64,000 nt of DNA, taken from NCBI GenBank assembly GCA_020631735.1, contig CM036191.1:36873335-36937334 (forward strand), in the 5' to 3' direction. Every line of letters starts with the position of its first letter. Within the stretch, counting starts at the first letter, position 1. Shown here in pieces: positions 22,006 to 33,430 of the stretch. Origin of the DNA: Saccharum officinarum. Taxonomy: Eukaryota > Streptophyta > Magnoliopsida > Poales > Poaceae. Under the pieces are notes generated by a model. It ran no database searches. It worked only from the letters and a program-made list of their open reading frames with translations, and was not told the DNA's origin. The translations under genes and the position numbers were made by a program.

Positions 22006-23529
22006 CATGAACTAGTCTCCACCACCATAATCAGTGCCATCTTCCTCTCACATGAACTAGACTGGTGGAGCCATAACAAAACAAAAATACAATTAATCAA
22101 GCAAATCGACACCACATCAGGAAAAGGGATCGAGGAAATCAAGCAACAAATGAGGAACACAGATCAATGGGCTAATCTAACACGATAACTTTCTGGAGTA
22201 TCTTCACATACATTAGAATTTCATTATTTGTTCTTTTTCCTAGTGTTTAAGAACAAAATACCTTTGGTTGGGCCATTGTACATTCTTCAGGCAAGAATAA
22301 CTCGGGCTTGAAAACTCCTTCTGCAAGTAGTCCAATCAAAGTTACTAGAGACCATACTAGAGAGCACAAAAATGACAAAAATACAGCAAGTTTACATTTA
22401 GAAACAAAGAGAACACAAGTCTGCACAAAGACAGAAAACAAAGAGGACACGGTGAGCTGCTGCTCAAACCTACAGAAAATAGAGCTGAAAATAAAAAATG
22501 TGGTTCAATACTAATCAACAATTGTACCTTTGGGCTATATATAGAGCAACGTTAGCTTCCTAGCTACAGAAAAAATTTAGGCCTACGCAAACTATAGTAC
22601 TACACATTAGGATTATTCAGACATGTGTTCCTCACTAAAACATGGAAGGCAAAGGAAACACAAGATTCTGAAACAGAAAGTTGGATTGAGGTGGATACAC
22701 AGGAATCAGAAATCACTGTAATGTTATTTGTTTCAAATGTGCAATTATAGGATGCAGCTATTGCAAAGCAATGCAATACTGTGATCAGGTGAAAACAAAG
22801 AATTGAAAATTAAATAAAGGCAATAGAAGCACATGTTCCCACTTTCCAACATGCCGGTTGCATACACATGCATACACAAAGTCCAAATATTATCAGCTCA
22901 AATTGCCAACTGAAAAGTTCTAACTTAATAGGTTCAAGCAATCAAGCTAAAGCCTAAAGGATGTTCTACTGAACACCAATCAGGAGTTTAGGAACAATTT
23001 GCCGATGAATAGAGTGACAAGCATCGCCTAGCAATGGAATTACAAGATTCAGTTAAAAACAGAAAGCAAATTAGAAGCAGACTCAAAAGTAGTGATGTAT
23101 GCTGAACACACTAGCTATCAGATTGTGCATATCAATTTCATATCAAATAAATTACCCTTAAGAAGCTTGGTAGCAGTGTCATACATGAGAGTATGAGACT
23201 ACGCAGTCTATATATCATCAGCAAGCACACTAGTTCAACAATAAAAAGCCAAAGTGTCCATGGACAAATAGAGCCTGATCCTGTGTCCTGAACTTTAAAT
23301 AACTTTAGTTGTCACTCAAGTAATATTTAAACGTCCAAACATGTGGTATCCAATAATGAAAAGTGTTTTTTTCTCATAAATTGTGGATCAACAAGTAACT
23401 AATTCAAGCCATTAGAGTACAGACTAACTCATCAGAGAAACACCAACGTGGAAAATATGCCTTACCTGGCTGCAGTGTGATCATAACAGATCAAGGAAGA
23501 AAGCAACAAAAAAAGATCACACATCCAAG

Positions 23530-24136
23530 CAGGGCCGAGCCGGCAAAATTCAGGGCCCTGTACGAAACCCTAAACCAAGGTTCTTTTTTACGTGCCTATT
23601 TTTTTATAATAATCATTCCGTAACTATTTTCTAAAACTAAGTTAAATCCTGATCTATTATTTGTTGTTTTATTAAGTAGATTGATATTTGCTTGAAGACA
23701 TGTCTTAGTGTTGAAACATTAGACATAATCCTACAAAGGATACTAGAATTTAAATTGAAGGAGAAAATTAAAATTGCATATAGGGCGTTGCCGCTGGCTC
23801 ATGGTGCTACTATTTTACCCATTAGAAAAGTTAGCTGCATCTCCGTGTGCTGGGCTTAATCCTAGAAAAGTTAATTGCATCGCTTTGATCCCCTAGGTCG
23901 GGTAGTCACTACGTACTCAAGAGTAGTCACTTGCTTCACGGTTCGCACACATCATGGAGTGATGGATGTAATGTAGTCAAGTAATATCAGCCAACGGCAA
24001 CTACCGTGCGCCGGGTGCTCGGTACTTTCGCAACACCGATCTATCACAACGCGGTGGGGTGACGACCTGCGGGGCCCCTGGAATTTGGGGGCCCTGTTCC
24101 TATGCACCGGTTGCACACCCATGGGGCTCGGCCCTG
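23530..24136. mobile_element. hAT-type MITE, 607 bp
   Basis: Terminal inverted repeats CAGGGCCGAGCC (23530-23541) and GGCTCGGCCCTG (24125-24136) are flanked by a perfect 8-bp target duplication CATCCAAG (23522-23529 and 24137-24144). No transposase is encoded. The terminal CAGGG and 8-bp duplication are diagnostic of hAT. Confidence 0.93.
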
Positions 24137-24500
24137 CATCCAAGAGCTATCTGACATAAGAATGCTAAATATACCATAATTACATGCCATGCTCGAGCTA
24201 ACCAACACCGCCTCAGAGTAAACGACCCTTTAGCATCAAAATGTAGCAATGACAAAACCCATGCTACTTCAGTTACTGGACCAAATAAAGAACTTCAAAA
24301 ATCATGTTAATGACCTCATTGCTAGCTCTCAGACCATGTTCACAGAACAGGAGTCATGCCTCTTTCATGAGCAAAAGAGCAGCAAGCGTATGGATCATAT
24401 GTATATATGCTAAGTACAAAAGAAGATAATTCAGAGACTGCCTTTCAACTATCCTATTCGTCCATTTAGTATACTGGTAGGTAGTAGCTGGTAAGGTAGG

Positions 24501-24614
24501 AAATGCTCAGTCAACACAAAATTCCCACAAGGATTTGGAAATGCTCAGTCAACACAAAATTCCCACAAGGATTTGGAAATGCTCAGTCAACACAAAATTT
24601 CCACAAGGATTTTG
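24501..24614 (+). repeat. 38-bp tandem repeat, three copies
   Basis: Units begin at 24501, 24539 and 24577 with 'aaatgctcagtcaacacaaa'. The third copy has two small changes. Confidence 0.92.
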
Positions 24615-25929
24615 CAGGCAGAAAATTGTTGTTTGTTCAGGAGGAAAAAATGTCAAAACAGATCTTGAGTTGTAGTTGCAAGTCTGAATACAACACCATA
24701 AGCAAGCACCGAAAGAAGCACAAAGCCTTGCAATATCTAAATGACTAATCCATGCCACTGCTTGCCATAGGCATGCCCCGCAGGCAAGTCCCACTTGGCA
24801 CGATGCGACACGCACCTCCAGCAGCCGCCCCTGCCACAACCCTTGCCGCAACCAAATCCACAGCTAAACAAGGGGCCAACGGTTCCAGCTCCATAGATCC
24901 ATGAACAGCAAGCAAAGGAGCAAAATACAACGCAAAATCCGACCTCGTCTACACCTGCCCCAACGAGGCAGCCGAGGCGTCGGCAGCGGCGCTGGTCCTC
25001 CCATCTGCTACCCCATTGATCCCCGCCGCCCGGCTACATCTCAAAATCCCCCACTCAAATCTCCAACCCGCCCACCTCATCACAGTACGAATCCACAAAA
25101 CCTACTCCACATTACGAAACGGGATCGAGAACATACCTTCGCCAGCACTCGGAAACGGCGAAGCACGACTTCGCCGGAGCAATCGCCGCAGCGCCAATGG
25201 AATCGCCTTGGGCGCGCGTCGAGGTACAGAAGGCGAAGAGGAAATGAAATGCTCAGAAATGGACAGGAGTAGGCGGTCAGCAGCACGGAAAGCGGGTAGG
25301 CGTCGACGGCGGGGAGCGCGTGTATCTGGGCAACACCGGAGGGGAGGGACAACGCGGCCCAGGAGAAATCATAGACAGCGCGTGGGGCGATAGCAAGTGG
25401 GCCATCCAAATCATAGACAGAAACGGCACGGTGGCATGGAGACACACGATGCCCATCCAGCGGCCACAAAATTCTTGTGCTGCAAAACAAAAAAACACAC
25501 GGGGCATTCCTAAAAAAAAAAGGAAATATGCACGTGCGAAGGAGAGGGGGCTCGGACCGAAAGATGATTGACGGAAATCGCAAAAGTTGAGGGTTTAAAG
25601 GTTGTTGTTTTTTTTAAGACGCACGCGCGTAAAAACTCCCAAGTGCGGCCTAAACAGCGTCACGGGCTCACGGTCCAATAAACAATAGCAGCCTGGGTTA
25701 CAATCTCTCACGTCTTCACTCGTTGACTCGCGCACGGCCACGCCGCTGCCGCTGCCAGCCCCTCCAATTCCATCCAAGGCCACGCCGTCGCCAACCTCGA
25801 GCAGCCGCCCTGCGCCCCGGCCCCCTAATAAGGCCATGACCATGTGCAAACTCTGCCCTGCCAGATCCGGTCAGCGGAGCCGCGGACTCCAGGTGTTTCT
25901 CTCCACAGACCCGCCTGCATTAGCTGCTG
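24615..25929. other. GC-rich island, possible upstream/5' UTR region (minus strand), no ORF assigned
   Basis: The minus strand between about 25250 and 25130 looks like a grass 5' UTR exon ending at 'gctggcgaag' with a 'gtatgttc' donor-like sequence. Several open frames of 60-167 codons overlap here in different frames and none has a recognisable domain. Confidence 0.3.
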
Positions 25930-27276
25930 CTAGCGCCATATCGCCACTGCTCCTGCACCATCACCGATGACCAACTCAATGCACCTGGCCACCTCTGTCC
26001 CTGTTATCACACCATCGCTGTTTCGCTTTCCTCTGACGCCAACCTCCCACTCTTCCTCGACCAAGTACGCATTCGTCGGCTGGTCAAACCAGTTCGGCAC
26101 ACCGACGATCGGCACGCAGTGCGAGACGAAGCACCCGACCGCCGGGTGCGACAGGACATCCAGCTTGTCGCATCAGTCCACAACCATCCCCTTCTGGCTC
26201 TGTTGGGTGTCCTCCAACTCGCCATGGCTGCTGCTTCCATCATCGTGGTCGTCCTCGAGTCCGTCCCTGCGCACGAGCAGCAAGTATGGCCGCCCACACT
26301 GTCGCAACCCTGCAGCTACCTTGTCCATCTGCTGCCTGCTGACCTTCGTCACGCTCCCGAACGACACGTACACCACCGACCTGACCGGGTGGGCACGAAG
26401 CCACCCCATGTACCTCTTCGATCTTGTGCTCGAACAGATGGATCCGTGCGTCCGTCGAGGACCCGACCATAGGGCCTACGGTGACCACGTCCAGGTGCGG
26501 CTTCATCTCCGCGAGCACGTCCGCCTCTATAGCTCCTCGAGTGTGTTGACGAGCACCACCTTGGGCCCCCATTGGTCCATGCTCTCGAACAGCTCTCGCA
26601 ACATTTCCATGAGGGTGTTGGCTAGCACGCTGCCTGTCGTGTCGAGCAGGAAAGACGGGAAGTCCCGGACCCGGAGAGGATGCCTCAGCCCGGGCATGCT
26701 CACCTCGTGCATGGGGTCGTCGCCGGCGATGAGCTCGCGGTAGCCGTGGAAGTAGTGGTACTCGGCGGCGAGGACGGTGGCCGGCTGGATCCAGTACACG
26801 GCGAAGGGGATGCCATGGTCCCTCGCCACGTCCACCATCGCGGGTCCCACCATCGTGAACACGATACATGTGACCGGCCTCCTGCCTGGGACGAAGCCGG
26901 CGACAATGGCGGAGAGGCTCTCGGCGGTGACGCGGCACCTGCGGGCCCAGTCCTCGGCGGCCTTGGGTGCGGCGCCGTCGTCCAAGCCGTCCGAGTGGGG
27001 AACATAGGAGATGACGCCGTCGCTGCAGCTGCAGGCCTCCTCTGCCTCGCCACCTCCGGTTGATGATGGCGTGGGGAACAGGCGGCGTTGGGCGGCTACC
27101 GGCACGGAGAGCGTGGCGAGGATAGAGCGGCCGTCGATGTGGATGAGCCGTGCGAGACGGTGAGCCAGGGCGCGTCCTGGGTTCACGTGGCTCTGCATGC
27201 CGTAGGCCACCACCAGGAAATGGTGGCCGTGGGAACTCGTGTGCTTCTGCTGCTGGTGTTCCTGCTTGTCGGCGAT
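25930..27276 (-). pseudogene. UDP-glycosyltransferase (UGT74/75-like), broken
   Basis: The minus strand encodes a family-1 plant glycosyltransferase, which transfers sugar from a UDP-sugar to small molecules in the cytosol. The N-terminal half is clean: HFLVVAYGMQSHVNPGRALA, GRRPVTCIVFTMVGPAM, the PFAVYWIQPATVLAAEYHYF acceptor region, then VVLVNTLEEL. Breaks follow: (a) the likely start ATG is ATC at 27276-27274; (b) a 2-nt insertion after LVNTLEEL (about 26520) makes TAG; (c) a second frameshift lies before YMGWLRAHPVRSVVYVSFGS (about 26410); (d) a TGA at 26175-26173 replaces the first Trp of the PSPG box; (e) about 12 residues of PSPG, including the conserved GWNS, are deleted near 26117; (f) the C-terminus stops early at a TAG (25930-25932). 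The NWFDQPTNAYLVEEEW block remains. It is clearly non-functional. Subfamily placement is from recalled similarity and is tentative. Confidence 0.88.
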
Positions 27277-27556
27277 GGAGGCAGAGCGATGGGAGCTATA
27301 CTATACGTACTAGTAGGGGAGGAAAAGAGTGGTTTGTTAGCTCAGAGTCCGGACACTGGGCAGGGTGTGTCATGTGCGGACGCCTGGTGTGCCTGGCATA
27401 GTTGCATCTGGATGCCCAGTTGCCCATGTGAAGGTTATCCACGCAGCAGACGTGTGACGTTACGTTAGCACAGTAATTGCACTATTCCCTCCAGATCTGT
27501 GGATTCAAATTTGGCGTCACTACCGAGATTGAACTGGTGAGGAGTATCCGTAGAGA

Positions 27557-27740
27557 CAGCGGCGAATCCAGAAAATATTTTATGGGAGACTGAACAATAC
27601 TGTTGCTTGATCTTAAGTCTCAGCCCCCCTACACTATAGAACTTTGCCTAAAAATTCATAAGGGCTCTACAGTAATTTGCACTGCTTCGGTTTGGGTAGG
27701 GGGGCTTGAGCCCCCCGCCCCACTGCTGGATCCGCCCCTG
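27557..27740. mobile_element. hAT-type MITE, 184 bp
   Basis: Ends CAGCGGCGAATCCAG and CTGGATCCGCCCCTG form an imperfect inverted repeat, flanked by an exact 8-bp duplication CGTAGAGA (27549-27556 and 27741-27748). Confidence 0.9.
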
Positions 27741-27748
27741 CGTAGAGA

Positions 27749-29034
27749 TGGACCTTCCTGTCACTACCAGTGCTAGACCCAACAATGATAGAACGAGAGA
27801 GTCACTATGTCTTTACCCGCCATCTATCGAAGTTTGACCCCCTCAATTCACAAGCATTGCTCTAGCATCTAGATTGCGCAGCCCTTGCTGCATCCTGATG
27901 CCCGTGAGGAGACTTTGCCCGAAGATCCTTTTCCCAGCGTCGTCACCGGATGGGTGGTGTTGGGGGAAGAAGGATGCCATGAGGGTGAAGACACTCAAAG
28001 ATGTTCACTAGATATGAAAACTTCAAAGATGAAGAACATGTGGTGTAAACACAGAAGACACCAACCATATAGCTGTTTTTATAGCCAAGCCTTGAAGATA
28101 AAGGAGGGGTGAACCGAAATGTCAAGATCAGTGACCCACGAGGATCACGAGTGTAACAGACGGGGCGGGGAAGATAGGACGCATCGGATTCTTGGCTTGC
28201 ATATCCTTATCTTTAACAGGACTTAGTGATACACAATATTTGGAAAGACAAAAGGCAACATTGGCATGTAGGCACACGAAGGACAAAGCCATCGACTGGC
28301 TAATCACTCAAGTCCTTTGGGGGCTACTATCGGAGATTGACGTGCATGCCCTCATGCAAAGCAAGAATAAATCAAGCAAAGCATGCAAATCAATCAATTA
28401 TCAATCACGCTATGCAGGGAAGGATGGAAATCACGATATGCAACGTGGATCGCAGGCCAGACTGAGCGCGTGCAGTCTGGCGGCGCCCGCGCAGCTGTGC
28501 AGTCCCGGCCGCGGTGTGCAGGAAAGGCCGGACGCGGCGCAGTCCAGCGACCAGCGGTGGCGGCGCCGCGTTACGGAGTAACTGTCGGAGGAAGTCCTTG
28601 CAGTTCCCTAAGGCGCAGGGCGGAGCGGGGATCCTTTTCACCATCACGCGTGGCGGCACAGTCCGACGTAGGCAGGAGGCAGACGAAGGGATTCACGACA
28701 CGAGCCGATCCGCGGGAGCTGACCCGGTAGCGCGTGAGAGGGTGCAGGGCGTCGCAAGATCGGACTGGCTGAGGAAAGAAATACTTTTTTTTTTTTTGAA
28801 TTTTTTTGGTGGAAAGGGGCAGGCTGGGGATTGGATCCCTGAGAGTGTGCGGCGGCGGCCGGCGGGGGTGGGGTGGGAGCAACGTTGAAGCAAGGTTGAG
28901 GGATGATAGAAAGAACCACGGCTCTTAGATTGAGTTGAAGCCACTGAGAGAGGATTATGAACCTTTGATTTTAATGCTGTTGTATTCTTAGTTACAAAAT
29001 TATGTGGTACACAAATGTTGAACTATCTCAGCGA
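27749..29034. other. Unassigned spacer with possible Ty3 fragment
   Basis: Around 28314-28345 'gtcctttgggggctactatc' resembles the polypurine tract and LTR start of grass Ty3 elements (GGGGGCTACTGTCGG type), suggesting a decayed 3' end. The rest, including a GC-rich patch at 28480-28880, shows no supportable gene. Confidence 0.3.
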
Positions 29035-29098
29035 AGAGACACAATTTGGAGGTGTGCCCAGCTTTAAGAGACACAATTTGGAGGTGTGCCCAGCTTTA
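29035..29098 (+). repeat. 32-bp exact tandem duplication
   Basis: Two adjacent copies of a unit beginning 'agagacacaatttggaggtg' (29035-29066 and 29067-29098). Confidence 0.9.
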
Positions 29099-29459
29099 TT
29101 TTGACTGTTCCATTAGAAAGAGTCATTCCAATGTTAAACCGCCTTATGTAAAGGGGGGCACGGTTGTAGCGAGTTATTCTTCCCTGTTTGTTTGCCCCTA
29201 TGTTTTAACTACACTTGTTTCCAGTTTAGTTTTCACACTGGTAGCCTCTCAGATCACCATCTAATTGCATAGGCTCGTCGTGAGGTTTTAGTCAATGGTA
29301 GAAATCATGGAAGTTAATTTGCGGGGTGCAACTAGAAGCCAAGGGACTGGTGGTGGACATTAGAGCGGTGGCAAACCGCTGGATGCAACGGAGGCAATAA
29401 TGTAGGTTGTCACATCGTCGACTTTGCTCTCCACATGGCGCTGCAGTGAACACCACACA

Positions 29460-29890
29460 ACGACGAGCCTCCATTCTTTCGAGCGACAAGAAGATATTAT
29501 ACTTAAAGCGCATGTTGTAAGAGTATATTTCAATTGTTTCAGATGTTTTAGAGACATGTTGCAAGTGTTTCATATGGATGTTGTAAAAGTAGATCAGGAT
29601 GTTGCGTATGTTGCAATGGTTGTACACGTATGTTGCAAGATCCTGTTTTCAATGTTTTATCTGTTTTTTCTGACATATGATGCAGGTGTGTTTGTCTGGA
29701 TGTTGCATATGTTTCCACACAAATGATGCAAGTGTTTTTATCTGGATGATAAGTATGTTTACAATGGTTTTAAGTATTTTTATGCATTTTTGTAAATGTT
29801 TTGGATGCATGTTTCAAATATTTCATTTATTTTCAGACGTATGTTGCAATTGTTGTATCTGGACGTTTCAAAAATAAATCAGATGTTGCA
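29460..29890 (+). repeat. TGTTGCA-rich interspersed repeat, copy A
   Basis: Many irregularly spaced 'atgttgcaa', 'gtgttt' and 'tttcag' words, as in the subterminal region of a DNA transposon. It is closely related to 61467-61780 (shared 'tatgttgcaatggttgta' and 'gttgtaaaagtagatc'). The flank that follows (29890-30100) is GC-rich with 'gcggacgtccgg'. The family is not assigned. Confidence 0.65.
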
Positions 29891-30100
29891 TCTCACTCCG
29901 CGCCTTTCTGCTGTCTCACCTCGGTGTCAGGCGCGGGAAGCGAGCGCAGGTGGAGGCAGTAGCCACTAGCGTGGGCAGACCCCGCGTGCTCGCGGGCGGG
30001 CGTAACATGCCAGACATGGGCGGTCAGGTGGTGTGGGCGTCTGAACGGGGGCTAAAGTGCGGACGTCCGGGTGCTACACAGCCCATCAGTTGCTTGATCG

Positions 30101-31076
30101 GTCGTTAGTAGTACTACCTTTGACCGGTAATGCATGGATGTCAGACACAGCTGTTCACGTGCTGCCACACTGACTTTTATTTTTTCTTAAACGACGATTA
30201 CACATGATGACAACAACAATAGGCGCATGTTGTTGCTTGTAGTTGCTTACTACCCAACATCGACAAAGTATATTGTTCAAAGGATGGCAAAAAATTTTGT
30301 CATGATTTTTATTACATGAAGAAAATAAAAAAGAGAGTCAAAGTTGGTCCCCAAATCATACAACTATGTACAACTATAGCACAACGATTGAACAACCAAC
30401 AACTCCACTCTACTAACCAACTTGGTCCAAAATACTCAACTATAACCGAACCCAGCTAAATATAACTTGTTCGAAAGATGACCAAACTAGCAACTCAAGG
30501 GCAATGCCAACTCAACCAACCTCCAGCAAAACAACTCTCTCTACAAACCAACACAGAGCACAACTAACATAATTTACACAATGCCAAGAACCACCAACAA
30601 ATGGCCGGAGCACTGCCAAACGACAGGAACAGAACAGAGCTAGAAATGCCTAGCGACACCATCAGGAAGGAAAGGACCAAAAGGGCGCTGACAATGCCAG
30701 CTTGCCATGGAAAGATTTTCATCCACAAAACCAAACATGACAAGAGATGAGGTACGCAGAGGACGAATCCGTGGAGGAAGTGGCATCCGCAGACATCCCC
30801 GTCTGGGCCTTCATGCTGACCTCCAGCAACTCACCCACTGTAGCTCGCCAGAGCCCTCCACAAAGGATGCTGATCCCAAAGAAAAGCGTCGGTGACAAAC
30901 ACGAGCGTCCCCGCTATGGAAGTCGTGGAAACTATGAGACTTGATCTCGTCTGCGGCAGGTGCACCAATTTATGACGACTGTTTCCTCCTATGATAAGAC
31001 TTTGAAAGTATCTCCATTGAGCATTATGATAGGGAAGCGAATATGGTGGCGCACGAAATAGCTAGACACTACCACA
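30101..31076. other. Unassigned stretch
   Basis: No recognisable coding sequence. On the minus strand the 30250-30700 part is T/G-rich and resembles a transposon or transcript 3' region. Open frames near 30707-30944 are short and unsupported. Confidence 0.35.
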
Positions 31077-31273
31077 GATCTTGACATCATTGTCGGTTTA
31101 AAAACTCTTTCACTGCCGAATTTTAAACTGACAGTGGCATACTGGCAGTGATGGGGGTTGACATCACTATCGGTTCATAAGAACCGACAGTGATGTGGAA
31201 AGCCCAACTATGCACTGAAAAATAGGAATTTTTTTAATACCGAGAGAGGTCCTACCAGGCAGCACACAGTCAC

Positions 31274-31353
31274 GCAATTTTTCATGCTAAAAACACGCGC
31301 TTCGCGGCCACCGGCAATTTTTCGTGCTAAAAACACGCGCTTCGCGGCCACCG
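31274..31353 (+). repeat. 40-bp tandem duplication
   Basis: Two adjacent 40-bp units beginning 'gcaatttttc' and ending 'gcggccaccg', differing by one base (catgc versus cgtgc). Confidence 0.92.
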
Positions 31354-31412
31354 GCGCTCGAACCTCTGACCTCCTGCTTCGTGTGTTCGGTCCCTAACCA
31401 CTCCACCTGTAA
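31345..31412 (-). other. tRNA-like motif (A- and B-box resemblance)
   Basis: The minus strand shows GTGGAGTGGTTAGGGACC followed by GAGGTCAGAGGTTCGAGCGC, close to the pol III A and B boxes of a tRNA. There is no complete cloverleaf. A related motif occurs in the opposite orientation at 48610-48670, so it belongs to the repeat family. Confidence 0.5.
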
Positions 31413-31998
31413 ACTATTTGTGTCCAAATGAGATTTTGGTCCTAGCCATTTTATGTTGATTTGATTTTAGAATGATTATTTGGGACCCTAAACTAATTCA
31501 AATGAAAAAGTTGTCAACTACAAAGTTTTATAACTTTTTGAGATCTACAACTTTCATTTTGATAGTTTCTCCATCCGAGGTCGTTTGCAAAATTTGAATT
31601 TCAAATTTGAGAAATTCAAACGTAGTTTTTCATGACAAGATGATTTCAAAAAAAAGTTGTCAACTACAAAGTTTCATAACTTTTTGAGATCTATAACTTT
31701 TATTTTTACTGTTTGTCCATCCGAGGTCATTTAGAAATTTCAAATTTCAATTTTTTGAAAATTCAAACATAGTTTTTCTTAACAAGACGATTTCAAATCA
31801 AAAAGTTGTCAACTACAATGTTTCATAACTTTTTGGGATCTACAACTTTTATTTTAGTAGTTTCTCCATCCGAGGTTATTTACAAAATTTGAATTTTAAA
31901 TTTTAAAAATTCAAACATAGTTTTCCTTGACAAGATGATTTCAAATAAAAAAGTTGTTAACTATAAAGTTTCGTAACTTTCCAAGATCTACCACTTCT

Positions 31999-32157
31999 AT
32001 TTTGGTCATTAATCATTTACTCATCCGACATAGTGGTAGTAACAATGTTCACAAATGTTACATATCCCTCTTATAGTTTACAAAGCTATAAAAGGGATAT
32101 GTAAATTTTGTGAATAATGTTACTACCACTTTATCGGATGAAGAAATGACCAAAATA
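31999..32157. repeat. Long near-perfect hairpin (arms about 75 bp)
   Basis: The arm 31999-32075 (tattttggtcatt...atccctcttatag) is repeated inverted at 32083-32157 (ctataaaagggatatg...aatgaccaaaata) with a loop of under 10 bp and a few mismatches. Transcription would give a miRNA- or hpRNA-like precursor. Confidence 0.8.
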
Positions 32158-32639
32158 AAAGTTATACATCTTGATAAGTTCTACAACTTCTATGTTCATG
32201 ATTTTTTCAGTTGAAATCATTTAGTATTCCAAAATGACGTTTGAAGTTATGGTAAACGATGTAATCATGTTTGATAATCAATAAAGTAGCCACGTGGCTT
32301 TTCTCAAAGAAAAAAAACACGAGCGCCCCCGCTGAGATTAGACGCCACCACATGCATTGGAAGTGTCGCCACCGCATGCATAGCCAAAGGGAGACACCCT
32401 CAGCCCCACCAAGAAGATGAAGAGAAGACAGGCGAGTGATAGTTGTCTGAGCACCTAGGAACAGGGGGGGCTAGCAGGGGCGTGGCCCCCAGCACAGTAA
32501 GTTTTCTTTAATACCTATATAAATATATGAATTTACAGCTAAAAAATATCAATTTCACCTATTTTTTATTCAAATATTATGATTTTGGTTATAAATAGTG
32601 TAAAATATTTAAAAAGTTATTGAATCATATAATTACGTA

Positions 32640-32835
32640 TATTTTAACATACTCAGGTAGTTAATTTAGTTAGTGATGTAGAGATATATATGTAGATAGA
32701 TAGAAACATAGATACATAGGTACATAGATATAGTTAGATAGCTACTTAGATATGTAGTTAGATATTTAGTTAACTAAATATGATCTAGCTATTTAGTGAG
32801 TACACTATATATATATATATATATATATATATCTT
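32640..32835. repeat. TAGATA-rich simple sequence and (AT)n
   Basis: 'tagatagat', 'catagatac' and 'tatagttagatag' type low-complexity repeats end in an (AT) run at about 32808-32833. Confidence 0.7.
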
Positions 32836-32931
32836 ATTTACTTAGTTTGTAGTTAGAAAGTACTTGTTAGGTACTATCTATCATCTAATTTGGACTAAAG
32901 GACATATGTTTTTGTTACGTGTTTGAACTAG

Positions 32932-33430
32932 ATGGACAACCTAGTGACCATATATCATGGATGCACCGTTGAAAGTGATCGCTATGGATATGTTGAGTTT
33001 GTTGACATGCAAAGCGTGCCTGTGCTATTCAATGATAGGCCTTCATTTAGTGAGATAGTTGCAAGGCTCGGGAGGGGCTGCATTGCCTTGGAGATGATGG
33101 CATTGTAGTTGATGGTGTACTGCACCTAGGTTCTTCTCCCAACATCTTCAGGCGAATGATCCCAACTGGTTGTGCGGATCAATGGGAGAACTATGTGAGA
33201 TTGGCTATGAAGAGCCAGCAGCAATGTTTGGACGTAGTTGTGCATCGGGTGTTAGTTGATCCCATCCATCATGGTTTACCCTAGCAATGGATCAGCAGGC
33301 ACACATCGGCCCTCCCATTCCGAAACCTTATCTGTATGTGGAGATTGCACCTACAGTTCCCGATGCTCAATCTGCCCCAAATGCGGTCGTTGGAGACGAT
33401 TGTCAGACTCAAGTTTGTTGTAGATCATAC
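32932..33430 (+). pseudogene. Mutator-like (MULE) transposase N-terminal remnant
   Basis: The ATG at 32932 opens MDNLVTIYHGCTVESDRYGY, the typical start of grass MULE transposases. After VARLGRG a frameshift moves reading by two, giving LHCLGDDGIVVDGVLHLGSS and DQWENYVRLAMKSQ, then a TAG. A further frame change gives IPKPYLYVEIAP. The catalytic DDE domain is absent, because the chromovirus LTR begins immediately at 33431. It is inactive. Confidence 0.75.

Larger units (their letters stand above)
19236..23521. other. AT-rich region with a few exon-like islands, no gene assigned
   Basis: Mostly non-coding AT-rich DNA resembling introns. Islands listed separately are a GC-rich UTR-like patch (20341-20600), a possible acidic exon (21654-21765), and a 110-bp duplicated segment (20795-20904 and 21897-22005). 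A second short similarity, 'cagtctatatatcat', links 20229 and 23205. I cannot connect these into a gene. Confidence 0.4.
31077..32330 (+). mobile_element. CACTA-like non-autonomous element (left end plus subterminal repeats)
   Basis: It starts CACTACCACAGATC, followed by inverted and direct copies of 'accgacagtgatgt'/'gacatcactatcggtt', typical of grass CACTA ends. It then carries four divergent ~145-bp units containing 'aaaagttgtcaactacaaag' and 'tccatccgaggt' (31500-31990), an imperfect tRNA-like motif and a long hairpin. The matching right end was not found, so the boundary at 32330 is approximate. Confidence 0.6.

Noticed and set aside
24501..24614. CRISPR-like array
   Set aside because: Adjacent 38-bp copies without spacers in plant nuclear DNA; a simple tandem repeat.
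25080..25583. 167-codon minus-strand ORF
   Set aside because: Overlaps UTR-like GC-rich sequence, no domain, competing frames of similar length.
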